Shown one piece after another: positions 21,010 to 32,868 of a DNA stretch of 64,000 bases. Origin of the DNA: Berberis thunbergii (Eukaryota > Streptophyta > Magnoliopsida > Ranunculales > Berberidaceae); the NCBI GenBank assembly GCA_003290165.1, contig QNQO01010679.1, forward strand, positions 1 through 64,000. Reading direction: 5' to 3'. Within the stretch, counting starts at the first letter, position 1; each line of letters begins with the position of its first letter. The position numbers and the translations under genes were made by a program. A model generated the notes under the pieces. The model saw nothing but the letters and a program-made list of their open reading frames with translations, had not been told where the DNA came from and made no database searches.

Positions 21010-22526
21010 CGACTGAGATGTCAAACTAGCAGAACTTGTCGTCAGACTTGATACAGGTATCCTTCGGGCCAAGCTCAATAAAACTAATCCATGGATGAAG
21101 GACACGAGGACCCGGGAGCACTGAAAAACCACCCCCGACTGCAAAAAAAACATAAGGAATAGCGGTAACAACGGAAAAACCACGTTTACCCTCCCATCGA
21201 AAAGCATCTATGGTAAAGGCACGGCTATCGATAACAGCTAGTGTAGGAGAAACCTGACGAACATGAGAGGAAACTAGGAACCCGGCCACTTCGCTTACAT
21301 CAATAGAATGAGAACGAGAATGATCTTGAAACTCTGACCACCACCAATGTCATTAGACCGCTAGCTGAAGCATCTTTTCATTAATGAATCGAGGATCATC
21401 GTTAGACAACTCAACAACGTCTGAGACACTGTAGGCAGAAAGAAGCTTCCTCTTGTTGTCATCCAGTGGGCGAGTAGTCTCCTTCTCGCTCCTTTCCAAC
21501 ACGAGCCTCAATTCATCAGCCTCATCTAAAGAATCACGATCTCCTTTTGCAACATCATCAAGAGAATGACTCGGGCGAGTCAACGCCCATAACATCCTGA
21601 ACAGGATTCGGATGGGACACAATCTGACTAGAACCACGATTATAGAGTCATTTCTTCCTCGGAACCCAACCAACGTTTACCTGCAATCGCCTTGGCAGAT
21701 TCGTAGGCCTCGCAAGCTTTCTTTTTTTAAAGCAAGAACTTTGATATCAATAGGAACATTGAGATCCGTAATGAGTCGATCTGAGCTTACTTTCCAATCA
21801 ATGCTTGCATCACTAATGCCAGCACGAGCAGCTAAGGCTTTAGCACTGGAATCCACTTATAGTGAACAAACCACTACGCTCCAGGATACCCTAGGATGGA
21901 AATGCCTCCACGGGAATGATGAAGCTTCGAGAAATGATCACTGATCTTCTGCTCCTCAGCAGTCAAGTAAAGATTCTTCCATTTATTAGGAAAACATAAT
22001 GATCAAAAAATCAGACGACCTCGCAATTGGAAGTAGCCAGAATTCACAGAAGCATTAAACCAACATGGCGACCAATCACGAATATCATCGCTTAGTTTCT
22101 TGAAACACTTTTGAGAATGGAAAAAGCAAATATCATTGTTTACTAACAGACCAACTACTGAATGCAAAATCTGCACAGTCAAAGGAATGTCAGATAGAAT
22201 GACCCTCGCATAAGAATACACCATCACCTTCCAACCATTGAGATCCATTTGGGAAGGAATAATACCCATGAAGTTCAGATACTCCGTGGATAATCCAGAA
22301 CCAAAAATAGGAGATTAGAGGAAAACATGCACGAATACAGTGCAATGTACCCAGCCTTCGCATTACATGGGCTATCATCCTGTCCAGGCAGAATAATCTC
22401 AAGGTCGAGCGGAAGATTATAATCTGAATGAAAAATGTTCAGCGTCGCCTGAGAAAATCTGTTGGGAGAATTATGAGCCTCACACAGAGCTAGCGACTTA
22501 TCACTTAGCTTATCACCAACAGACAT
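21010..22526 (-). pseudogene. Retroelement ORF, gypsy-type transposon-like (copy C)
   Basis: Minus-strand orthologue of copy A, starting at the ATG at 22526 (MSVGDKLSDKSLALCEAHN). Conserved segments are LDLEIILPGQDDSPCNAKAG, FMGIIPSQMDLNGWKV, ILSDIPLTVQILHSVVGLLV, RGRLIF, and near the C-terminal end RGFSVVTAI and VLPGPRVLHPWISFIELGPKD. It stops matching copy A at about 21010, just after IKSDDKFC, so the coiled-coil end is lost. Frameshifts occur near 22275, 22000 and 21670. Confidence 0.6.
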
Positions 22527-22787
22527 CGTGAGAATGAATGAAAGGGAAGAAGACAAGGGGATGAGCAAACCCTAAATTCAAAGATAGTGTGAAGAGGGAA
22601 AATGAAGTCGTCACATCTTCTTTTATATAGCCATAAAATGAAGCGACGGCTCATGGGACAGCGTACGAGACATGATTACTACGAAAAATCCCAAAAATGT
22701 GCGCAAAAATGAACAGGCAAGCCAAGAATTGAGACACCAACTCACGAAAAGTTACTGACAACATTAAATACTAAGTAATGATAAAAG

Positions 22788-23587
22788 TAGGGCTGGGCAC
22801 GGGATAAGATGGGACGAGATAGACCCATCCCTATCCCATCCTGTTCATACGGGATCGGGACGGGATCGGGACGGGATGGGATGGAAAAAACCCCATTCCG
22901 ACCTCGTCCCATTCCAAACGGGTTCGGGACGAGATCAGCGTGTTGCCTGTGACTGTTGCGAAGATTATCATCGACAAGGGTCCGGCAATCCAACCATTTA
23001 CTTGAGAAGTTGGCTATATAAATAAGATGATTGAGGCAATGCAACAGCAGTTCTACCCTAAACTCCAAATTGATTAAGTGCTGAGATTGTTTACACCACA
23101 GCATATAACATAAGCTCCCTGTTTCAAAAGGAATTTCAACCCATCCATGTAATTTCAGTATAAAAAAAACTGAGGGAGCTCTTTCTTTTTCAATGACCAA
23201 ATTTCTACACCATTTTGAATCAGGACTCAGGACTGTGTTTTGCTTATATCAAGCTTATAAACCCATGGAAAAGTCAGAAGGCAATCACTTTGTCTGTATA
23301 AGGTTAAGAAAATATGCAATAACAAGTAGCGGCAGTTTTCAAAAATAAAGAGAACAAAATGCAATAGTGATAGGATAAAACTCAAGAATAACGGAAATTG
23401 ACTCACTCCAACTAATACATCCAAATATTAATAATAAATATTGAAAAATTAGTTCGGGACGGGACGGGATTGGCGGGATTGAAAATCTTCATCCCATCCC
23501 ATTCTAGATCGGGACGGGATGGGATCGGGATAGAATTATTCAATCACATTAAGACCCAAAAAAATCGGGATGGGATGCCCACCCCTA
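22788..23587. mobile_element. hAT-like element with 8-bp TSD
   Basis: An 800-bp element with ends tagggctgggcacggg and taggggtgggcatccc (complement of right end), flanked by GATAAAAG at 22780-22787 and 23588-23595. Copy A's equivalent position (near 16002) is uninterrupted, confirming an insertion made after the unit duplicated. The ends are rich in GGGATCGGGA motifs. No intact transposase. The interior is unrecognised. Confidence 0.85.
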
Positions 23588-23595
23588 GATAAAAG

Positions 23596-24249
23596 TGAAA
23601 AGCAAACCATCACAAAGTTAGTGCCCACATCAGCATAACCACAAACTAAAGGGGTGGTAGTTGATGATACATCAAAATATACCAGTCATCGCAGTCGTAC
23701 ACATGGTATAGAAATCCATAACGAGGATATAACGCTCAGACCATCGGGTCAACACGTAAAGCCCAAGAAGAATAAAGCTAACTATTGTTGCCCAAATAAG
23801 GCCCGCCAATGAGGAAAGGTAAACAAGACCTGAATACAGGCCAAACCAATTTAGAGCCCGAATTCAGGTCCGACATGAGTTCTCTCATAAAAAAGATGAA
23901 CGTTGCACCAAAAAGAGTCGTAAAGGGAGTTATGCCTCCTCGGATGCATTTCCATAAAAGGAGAAGATTGTTACAAGAAACATCTCCTTATGTTGTGCCT
24001 CACATGCATAAGTCACACAGAGAGTTAACCACAACCATTATAAAAGGTAAATAGAACATTCGACACAGGTATGCAACTTTAACTATGTTTTGTTAAGATT
24101 TACATCCTTCTTCCAACAGAGTTACTAACTTAAGCATTGGAGTGCCTTCGGCCACCAAAAAGGTGATCCTTGACAGTCTAACATTTGTTTTGCAGGTCAA
24201 ACTCACGGGTGGACGATTTTTTGATGCATCGCCTTTGTAACGTTTCTCT
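23596..24249. promoter_or_regulatory. Central LTR-like region between head-to-head ORFs (unit 2)
   Basis: Homologous to 16010-16643, with the same tataaaagg (about 24041) and R/U5-like stretch. See the unit 1 entry. Confidence 0.5.
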
Positions 24250-24985
24250 TTGTGGTGAGGATCCTATCCCACAATCGTGATCCCGACCCATCCCAATTTG
24301 TTTTGGGTCCTTTTGGGATTGATCAAACTCATCCCAATCTCATCCCGATCTAAAATAAGATGAGATCAGGATGGAGATTTTCAATCTAGTCCCATTTCGA
24401 ACTTATTTATTTTGATATTTATTATTATTATTTATTAGCTTAATGTTTTAAATTTTTAAATAAGTCTCACTTAGATTAGGAAATAGTCAACTTACTATCT
24501 TACTGTGACGGTGGACACATTGCAAACCATAACCAGTTCATTTAACACCATTGAAAGTAAATTTGAAAACAAATGATTGTTGCTATTTTCTTTCTTTTTT
24601 GTAAAACATTATTTCATTAGCAATGAGGAGATCTTTATTTATTTTTCTAGAATTCCACACTACTTTGAATGCATACAGATCAAAACAAAAACATTGTGAA
24701 TTACAATTGTATATTTGTTTTCTTTCATTATTTAAGGTCATTAGTAGCCACTTTAGGCTTTTGGAAAAGAATATTTAAATGTTGCTTTTATATTTGATTA
24801 AAATGTATATAAACACTCGTAGTATGAAAGGATTCATCATCAATACTTTCTCATCCCGTCTTGTCCCGAACCAATTTGGAATGGGACGAGGTTTGGATGA
24901 GGTTTATCCCGTCCCAAACCCGAAGGAACTTGATAAGATCGAGATGAGGTCTATCCCAATCCATCCCTTCTCGCGCCCACCCCGA
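24250..24985. mobile_element. hAT-like element, second copy at shared site
   Basis: Matches 16644-17350 along its length and has the same flanks (GTTTCTCT at 24242-24249, GTTTCTCC at 24986-24993). It was carried along when the head-to-head unit was duplicated. Confidence 0.75.
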
Positions 24986-25027
24986 GTTTCTCCTCTTTAT
25001 GGTAGAGATTTGTTGGGCTTTTGACTA

Positions 25028-25260
25028 CACTACACCAAAAGGCTTGTTTAGCTACGGGGAGGTGGCCATGGCTCTAAGCCATTGGTTTATTTTCCACGGC
25101 TAAAAACCGTGGCTATAACGGCTAAAGGTGTAAAACCGAGGCTAAAAAATAAAATCGTGGCCAAAAAACACTACACCAAAAGGGTTGCCACGGTTTTAAA
25201 CCATGGCTATAACTGCCAACGATTTATAACCGTAGCTAAAACTGAACCGTAGCTAAAAAA
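25028..25260. repeat. CACTA left subterminal repeats
   Basis: Repeated imperfect palindromes such as ccacggctaaaaaccgtgg near 25090, and related cacggttttaaacc forms. A second CACTACACCAAAAGG lies at 25169, inside the end, giving a nested or duplicated terminus. In CACTA elements such motifs bind the TNPA-type transposition protein. Confidence 0.8.
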
Positions 25261-27530
25261 AATTTCACTTCCGCGCTTTGGCCAAAATAGTTTCACGCTT
25301 TGGCGAAAAAAATTGATGAAAAACAGATTCTCACAAGGGAAGAAGAAGGACGATAAAAGAAGAAGCAGGGACGAAACAGGTTCTCGAAGCACGAAAGAAG
25401 GAGAGGACGATAGAAGAATAAGAAGAAGAAGAAGAAAAAGAAGAAAGTTTGAGAAGGTAAGATCTCCTTCTTCTTCTTTAGATCTCCTTATTCTCTAGAT
25501 CTCTTTGTTGATCTCTTCTTCTTATTTTTTTTTTCTTCTTTCAACAAAGCAAACCCTAGAACTCACTTTCTTCTTTTATCCAGCTCGATTTCTGAAGAGG
25601 TGAAGAAGAAGATTTCTCCGAAAGGATCAATTTCCCCCGAATGGATCAATTTCTCCGCTCCCGAAGAAGATTGTTGATGATGAAGCCTAGTTTTGCAAGC
25701 CTGATATGATTTCCCAACAACCCATTGAATAAATTTTTAATTTTTATGTTAAATGTTAGATGAACTTCTTTGTTTTTCCTGTTGAAAACTGTCGGCATCC
25801 CAAGACTATGGAGGATTTCATCAGATCTACACCCCCATTGAAGGTTTTACTTTGAATCTCAATCGATTAGGGAGAAAGTTTAAATTGGGTTTTTTGCTTG
25901 ATAAAAATCGGATTGTTATTGTTTGGTTTTGTCATCAGTGAAGAAACTTCACTATTGTCTATAAGTTATATAGATGTTAAAATTGATAAGGAATGATCTG
26001 TGCTTTGTATTTCAGGTTAGGTTTTCTCTGCACATACAAAACTTTCCATGTGAATCATCATCCAAAGTGTGCTTCAACACCTGACATGCTTTCAGTATTT
26101 CTCTACCACTTATGTCAGGTATTCACGTTTTAGTGTCATAACCTTCTTGTTTAGTGCTTATATCCTTGATATATTTAGATAACAATGACTACCAAGCATC
26201 AATCTGCTAGTGCAATTGTACTCTAGCACTTCTGCGCGCCATGTTTGGGTACTAGATTTAATTATTTGAGTTTCTACTGTACCATAATTGCAATTGTTTA
26301 TATGCTTTAAAATGTGTTTGACATATCACTTTTCTTATGCCTTATGTTGAGCTTACGTTTCTATGCTTTAAACTGTGTTTGACATCTCCTTTTTTATATG
26401 CCTCATGTTGAACCAATGTGAAACCTTAGGAAGAAGGGAGTATGGAAAAGTTTTTGTATTTGCAATTGAATACCTTTCCCTTTTACCAATGGATAAGACA
26501 ATGGAGAAGTTTTTGCATGTAAGTATTCTAGGCAGCAACTGCGCGCACATGGTTTGTTTCCACTTAACAATTAGAATCACTCATCAGTTTAAGGCTTTAA
26601 GCAAATGCATGCATTCGACAATTATGCCATATTTTAAAGTCAGTCCATCAACCCACTCCTTCATTTATTGTTTGGGAATTTTTTTTTATTTATCCCTATA
26701 TTTATGATTTATGTTTTTTACTTTGTTAAAGTTTGCTTCTTCAACTCCACTGATTTTTTTGGGTACTTTGCAATATGTTTGATTCACTAAAAATCTTAAC
26801 TTAACTCTTTGTTTTCCTTGCAAAAGGTTTGATTTAATGGGGGTTCGATTGAGGAATAAATATTTCTCAAAGTTGACTACTTTATGCAGGCTTTTTGGCC
26901 TTCAATAGTAATGAAGAAATGACTAAACATTAAGCCCAAGGTGAATGAATTCAGTGAAGATGAAACCGACACAGAAACTGAGAGTGAGGATGATGGTAAG
27001 TTGTTTAAATATCTCTACCAAGATTAGAGTAATGGCAATATTCTGCATGTTTGATATTATCTTCTCCAACTTTTGTCCAGCATGCTCCCTTAACGATACA
27101 AAAACAGTTATTTGCAAGGATCAAGTTCCAACAACTGGAGGGAGTTGGTTCACAACTCCATATCAAACTTCAGGCAATAAGAATTCTCATCAAACTCAGA
27201 TATTTAATTCATCAAACTTCTATGAGTTTTCTTGCTGGCATGGATCTTCGAATAATTAAAATGTCTTCTTGACCTTCTTGATGATATATGAACTGACATG
27301 ATTTCTTTCTTTCTTCTTCTTCTTATTTTTTTTTCATTGTACACGTATATTATAACTTGAGTAGTTCAAGACTGTTTGGAGTAATACTCGTACTTGGTCT
27401 GCCCAGGAATACCATTAAAACATAGAAGACGAAAATCAGAAACCATACGTGCTAAGTATTGTTATTATACTTCCTTTTTTCCTTTTTTGGAATATTAGAA
27501 TTTGGTTTTGATTTAGCTCATCGCCCTTAT
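25261..27530 (+). other. CACTA interior, leader-like and intronic sequence
   Basis: 25300-25500 is GAAGAAG-rich, and 25560-25720 resembles a 5' UTR with a CT/GA bias. Possible exons with GT donors are 25809-25844 (MEDFIRSTPPLK) and about 26016-26118 (LGFLCTYKTFHVNHHPKC in frame). An acidic piece at 26938-26997 (VNEFSEDETDTETESEDD) has a GT donor and could be the N-terminal region of the Pumilio fragment. I cannot assign these with confidence. No transposase motif was found. Confidence 0.4.
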
Positions 27531-27534
27531 TATG

Positions 27535-30500
27535 CTGTTCTATAAATTTGGTTTTCAAGAAGCCAAAGTCTGTTCAATCGAAATCCACAAATTTTCCAAA
27601 GAAGGGATTGACGAAACCCTTTAATAAGTCCCCCTCTAAGCATAAAGATCAATCAGAGAAGGCGAATGAGCCGATATCTAAGCAAGAAGCTCGTCTTCAG
27701 AGCAAGGTCAGTCACTTTTCAGACTGTTGTTGTTATCATTAAATATTTTTGAAATGGAAGTTTGTTTCATTTTTATCGCCAACATCCATATTTTATAATA
27801 TTTATCATTTTTGGAATTAGTGTTGGTGTGTTTTCATTGATTGTCTTCAGTCTGAAAATATCTCGTACTTCTCATTTACCAGATTGTCAGTGGTTTCTTT
27901 CGCAATTATATCTTTAACTCCTGCACAAGCTGCAAAGCATAAATATTATCTATGAAGGGAAATATATCTCTGTTCATGGGAGTTCATGTGGTATTTTATT
28001 TTAGTTTTTTCGTGGATCAACGTCCTAATCTTCATAAAAATATCCTATAGGAGATTATGATATTTCTTGGTAATGTAGATTCGTGTAATGTCAGTGCTAC
28101 ATCAAGTAAAAAATGCATCATCTTTTTGGTTTTAACTTATTGTAGGCAGAAACATAGGCAAAGAAGAAGAATAGGAAGAAAAACTACGATCTTCAACATG
28201 TAAGCACCAAGTTCTTTTAGGGGTTATGGATTTTTTTGATTGGTCAAAGAATTATTTTTAAAAAATAAATTTTTTTGTTACATTTCATATTTGGTTTGTA
28301 TAGGAGCTTGCAGCCCTATGGGAGAAAATGAGGCGGCGCAATATTGCTAAAGAAGACAGATCGAAGTAAGAAGTTCATTTTTAATAATGGGGTTCTTTTG
28401 TAGAAATATTTTAGTAATATGGCTAACTTTGTTCATTTTAATATTTTAAGAATGGTGAGTGAAGCTGTACAGAAGATGAAGGGGAAGATACCTGAAATTG
28501 CCATGTCCCATGTATCTTCTCGGGTTTTGCAGGTAAATATTATTCTCTTGCTGACTTCTCTTCCATTTTCATTTGATTTACTATTAACTGCAATAGGGCT
28601 TTGCTTGTTTCATATTAGACTTGTGTCAAGTACTGTACCCAACCTGAATGATATGCCATATTTAAGGAGCTCCAGCCAGATCTTCTTATGCTTGCACGTA
28701 ACGCATATTCAGTTCATCTAGTGAAAAAAGATGTTAGACAATGGTATATTTCTGCCGATAAAGTGGAAAATTGAAAGTTATGACAATGTTGATTGGAGAT
28801 TTAGGGCATTGAAAATCTGATTTTCTTCTTTCTGATTTTTTTTTCTTCATGATGTTGCAGCCTCTAAAAAACAGTTGGAAGGTTTCATCTCTGCCCTCCA
28901 TGGGCATGTTGCCTCTCTTCTCCGTCATATGGTTGGATCTGTTGGTATGTTATAACCGATTCAGTTTACAGCAATAGAAGTTTTCTTGTATTTTTATTCT
29001 TTGTGAAGTCTATTGCTTTATTTGTTAAATACACCCAAGGATTGTTAAAGTCAAAGTTTGAGTAATCTTGGGTATGGTGGATCATTATTTTGCTTGGACT
29101 TGTTTGACTTAGTTGAGTGATATCAGACTTTACTGATGTCTTTAACATTGGTTGCTTTTGAAAATGGACTTTAGTTGCTCCCAGGCTAAGAAGTAGGGGA
29201 AAAAGGGGCACAAAGTTTCTTATAGAAACGTGTTTTCTTGTGAAAATATTCTATATTTCTTTATAACATATTCATGCATATTTGGTCGAACTCTGCAGAC
29301 CTGATGTTTTTAATATTGCCTAATGGTTCTTATTTGGCAGTTGTTGAACATGCCTACCAATCGGGAAATGCATCTCAGAGACAAAATCTATTGTTCGAGT
29401 TGTATTCAACAGAGTTTCAGTTGTTCAAGGATTTGGCTTCATCTAAAGAAAAAAGGTTTGCTTCAAGCATTAAGCATATCCATATCTCCTCTTTACTTCT
29501 GTGCAATCAGCTTAGGCATTTTTCTAAGAACACTGCCAAGATTTAGGCAAAGCTAAGACTCAGTCACTGCTTGGTCCAGTCCTCCTTGCACATGATGGTT
29601 CAGTCGAAAACAAAAAGGAACCCCAGTACCACAAAGTTGTGATATATTCTCCGCTAATATAAGTTGATCTTTTTGAATGCTTGTTTCTTCTTGTGTATAA
29701 GTGATAATAACTGATATATTATCAAATAGAGTGTCATGAATTTCTCTGAATTGCATCATAGTATGCATGGCCATTGCTCAACTATCACTCTATAGATTGC
29801 TCAATATGTGTCATGCTATCATCTAGACCTTTGAAAAAAAATCTAAACCTCGAATTTGGAACACCAGTTCTTTTCTCCTTAAGTCAGTGGATATATTACT
29901 TTATATAAAAAAAGAACAACAAATAATCATACCCCACATTGACCTTTCCTAACATAGAATGTAAATAATAGAAACATTTCTCAAGTTGATACGTCATCAT
30001 TAAGCTTTTGCACCTAAATAACATTTAAAGAATGATTACTCATTGATCAGAGTTGAACTATTTTCTAACCCAAAATTCTTGCTCTGCTACTGGTAGCTTC
30101 TGGTTTTTTATAGTTCACTTGTTTGGATTTTATTTGTCTTGTTTTTTCAGGTTGGTAGATGTAATTTCTAAATTGGGTCTAAGTAAAGCTTCAGTTCTTA
30201 AGCACATGTATTCAGTAATTCAACCAATTTTAGAAAAAGGAATAGTGGAAAATTCTATCATACACACTGCATTATTGGAGTACCTGACAATTGCTGACAA
30301 GGTAAGCAGAATATATATAAATTTTTTTTTCTCTTTTTTTCATATGCATTTCTATTTAGTTCAAACTTCTAAACCGAGTAAGTTGAAAGTCCTCTGCCAC
30401 AGATGTGATTGAGCAGCTGTCAGGCCCGCTACTTGTTTGAATGATCCATACAAGAGATGGTTCAAAGCTTGGTATTCTCTGTATAAAAAATGGAGGCGCT

Positions 30501-30690
30501 AAGGTTTGTTGCAAATGACTTAAGGGGGATCCTTTGCAATTTTAGATTTATTTGAGATGGTTATTTCTGAATTTTTTTGTTGGTTTCAGGCAAGGAAGAA
30601 AATTGTCAAAGGCATGAAGGGTCATATTGGAAAGATAGCTCAAGATCAATATGGGAACATGGTAATGATGGCCTTCAGATTTTTTTTCCC
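27535..30690 (+). pseudogene. APUM24: Pumilio 24-like (PUF/CPL) gene fragment, captured
   Basis: APUM24/PUM3 proteins are nucleolar PUF-repeat RNA-binding proteins involved in rRNA processing. Exon-like pieces with intact GT/AG-type borders are: 27548-27707 (Lys/Ser-rich N-terminus), 28146-28200, 28303-28366 (ELAALWEKMRRRNIAKEDRSK), 28451-28532 (KMKGKIPEIAMSHVSSRVLQ), 28617-28740 (TCVKYCTQPE, KELQPDLLMLARNAYSVHLV), 28858-28944, 29340-29455 (VEHAYQSGNASQRQNLL), 30150-30300, 30402-30504 and 30590-30690. The frame is broken by an in-frame stop after TQPE, an extra A in the AAAAAA run near 28727, and a stop after SGPLLV. It ends after about GNMVMMAF, so the C-terminal third is absent. Introns are retained, so it was captured as DNA. 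Confidence 0.85.
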
Positions 30691-31135
30691 ACTACCTATT
30701 CTGTTGTATGCTCTTCTCTAATATATTTGTTGGTTCTGAATAAAAAAAAGGAGGATTTATTGTGAGTCAGCAGGAGTTAGTCTTTTCTTCCATTACCCTT
30801 GTTTTAGATGGATTATAACTGAGATTTGAATTTTTATGTATTGATGCTTTAGTCGCTGTGACCTTTGTGTTTCCTTATCTAATTAATAGTACCTAGCCTT
30901 CCAAAAAAAAAATTGCATACACCTAATGCGTGCAAATTTTGGAGATGTTTTTCAAATGATATTTGGCCGTGATCAGCCTAGTTGACTGCACGCTGATGAA
31001 TAAGAGATTATGTTATTGATTGAACATCTGATTAATTCAAGTAGCCTGCTCCTTTATTCCATGAGCTCTTAACATTGCTATTAGGCTCAAGTAATGGAAA
31101 GTGAAATCCTTATTGATCATTTTTTTTATTTGATA

Positions 31136-31966
31136 GGTTGGCGGTTTGGGAGATGTTGTGTCTAGACTTGACAAAGCACTGCAGAAGAAGGGACACCTTG
31201 TTGAGATAGTTATTCCTAAATATGACTGCATGCAATATGACCGCATTGTTGACCTGAGGGTGTGTCAATGGTAGATTCTAAAGAAGTTCTTGGACCAATA
31301 TGTTTTCTTACATAGATTAATTGTTCATGCAGGCTTTAGATGTCACGTTGGAGTCTTACTTTGATGGAAAGCTATTTAAAAATAAAGTCTGGGTTGGAAC
31401 GGTTGAAGGTATTGAGCACACAATACAAACACACATACACTAGACTATACATGGTTGAAATAGCTCATTTTGGAATGGTATTTTTATGATGCGGGCCTTC
31501 CTATTTACTTCATTGAACCTCACCATCCAGATAAATTCTTTTGGAGGGGAAAGTTTTATGGGGAGATGATGATTTCAAACGCTTCTCATTTTTCAGTCTT
31601 GCAGCACTTGAGTTGCTTCTTCAAGCTGGCAAGAAACCGGATATAATTCATTGCCACGATTGGCAGACATCTTTTGTTGTAGGGTCAAATAACTTTGAAA
31701 ATATCTTGCTTATAGTAGTTGATTTTATCTCAATTGGATAGTCTTAGTAAATTTTGTTCTTGCTTTCTAGGCACCACTTTACTGGGATCTGTATGCAACC
31801 AAGGGTCTTAATTCAGTTCGAATTTGCTTTACTTGCCACAACTTTTAATATCAAGGGACAGCGCATGCTTCGGAGTTGGGATCTTGTGGCCTTGATGTTT
31901 ACCGGTTAAATAGACCAGATAGAATGCAACACCATTCAGCACGTGGCAAAGTCAATCCTGTAAAGG
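31136..31966 (+). pseudogene. SS4: Starch synthase 4-like gene fragment, captured
   Basis: Starch synthases (GT5) transfer glucose from ADP-glucose to alpha-glucan chains in plastids. SS4 acts in granule initiation. Exons: 31136-31258 (VGGLGDVVSRLDKALQKKG, with the KxGGL-type loop lacking its Lys, which lies in the missing preceding exon), 31333-31408 (ALDVTLESYFDGKLFKNKVW), 31490-31680 (FIEPHHPDKFFWRGKFYGE and KKPDIIHCHDWQTSFV) and 31771-31966. A one-base deletion breaks the frame after FYGE, and GAA has become TAA in CHNF*YQGT. Only the N-terminal part of the catalytic domain is present. It follows the Pumilio fragment directly on the same strand. Confidence 0.9.
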
Positions 31967-32868
31967 TAGATAATATTTTGCCCTTCATTCAGGGATTTGT
32001 CTGAAAATTCCCTTTATGGGGATATTCCATTTAGTGTGATAATAAGGTTTATTGATCCATTTGTATTCAGGTTTTTGCATCACTTACCTGCGTCAGATCA
32101 AGGACTGATTTGCATAACTTACTAGCGTCAGATCCTACCTTCGATCACCTAGAAACTGCTATCACCAAATTCGATGACGGGCCTTTCTTCCTTGGCCAAT
32201 TTAGCCTGGTAACTTATGTATCTTTTCCTCCGCGTTAGATATTTTTTGTTTTATCTTTTTCAGTTCATCCTTATTGCGTCTAATGATTGAATTAACATTT
32301 GTATGTGACCTTCAGGTGGATACTGCCTGCATACCATTCTTTCAGCGATACGCTCGCTTATTGTTGGATGTAAAGAATTATGGCATCACAATAGGAAGGC
32401 CTAAGCTGACATTATGGCTTGAGGTGTGCCATCAATTCCTTTACATTTACAGATGCTCGGGCGATTTCGGGGGTATTTCGGTCTTTGACCGAAATCTTAT
32501 CTCAGCCGTCCTTCTTCTGTAAGATTGCATCCCAGCCTTCGCTAGTGGCGGCTAGGGTAGCCGCTGCGACAACCCTAGGCGGCTCAGCCACCGGTTGCCG
32601 GCTTATCTCGGGTCGCGACACGCGATTCAGGACATTTCTGGCCTATATTGGCCTATATTGGCCGATATTGGTCGATTCTGGTTGCTTCTGGATGTTTGCA
32701 CGGTCACAACACTGAATCTAGCAGTTCCATTATTCGTCTTGGTCGCGATTCAGATCTGGTTACCAAGTTTCAGTTGCATCTCAGCCGCCGATATGATTAA
32801 GCTTTGTGTACCGTTACGGTACAGAGACAGGATTTCGTTTTTGCTTATTTTTCGAAACTGGCACTGCT

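Noticed and set aside
13530..25027. Interpretation as two very long true LTRs around the gag remnant
   Set aside because: The two units end at different points (13530 versus 21010 equivalents and 19225 versus 45557), so they do not behave as LTRs of one element. Kept only as an alternative.
25313..25498. Lys/Arg-rich ORF near the CACTA left end
   Set aside because: Low-complexity GAAGAAG leader sequence with no domain. The frame bias explains the composition.
31136..31966. Starch synthase as a working gene
   Set aside because: Only part of the catalytic domain, a frame-shifting deletion, an in-frame stop, and location inside a transposon.
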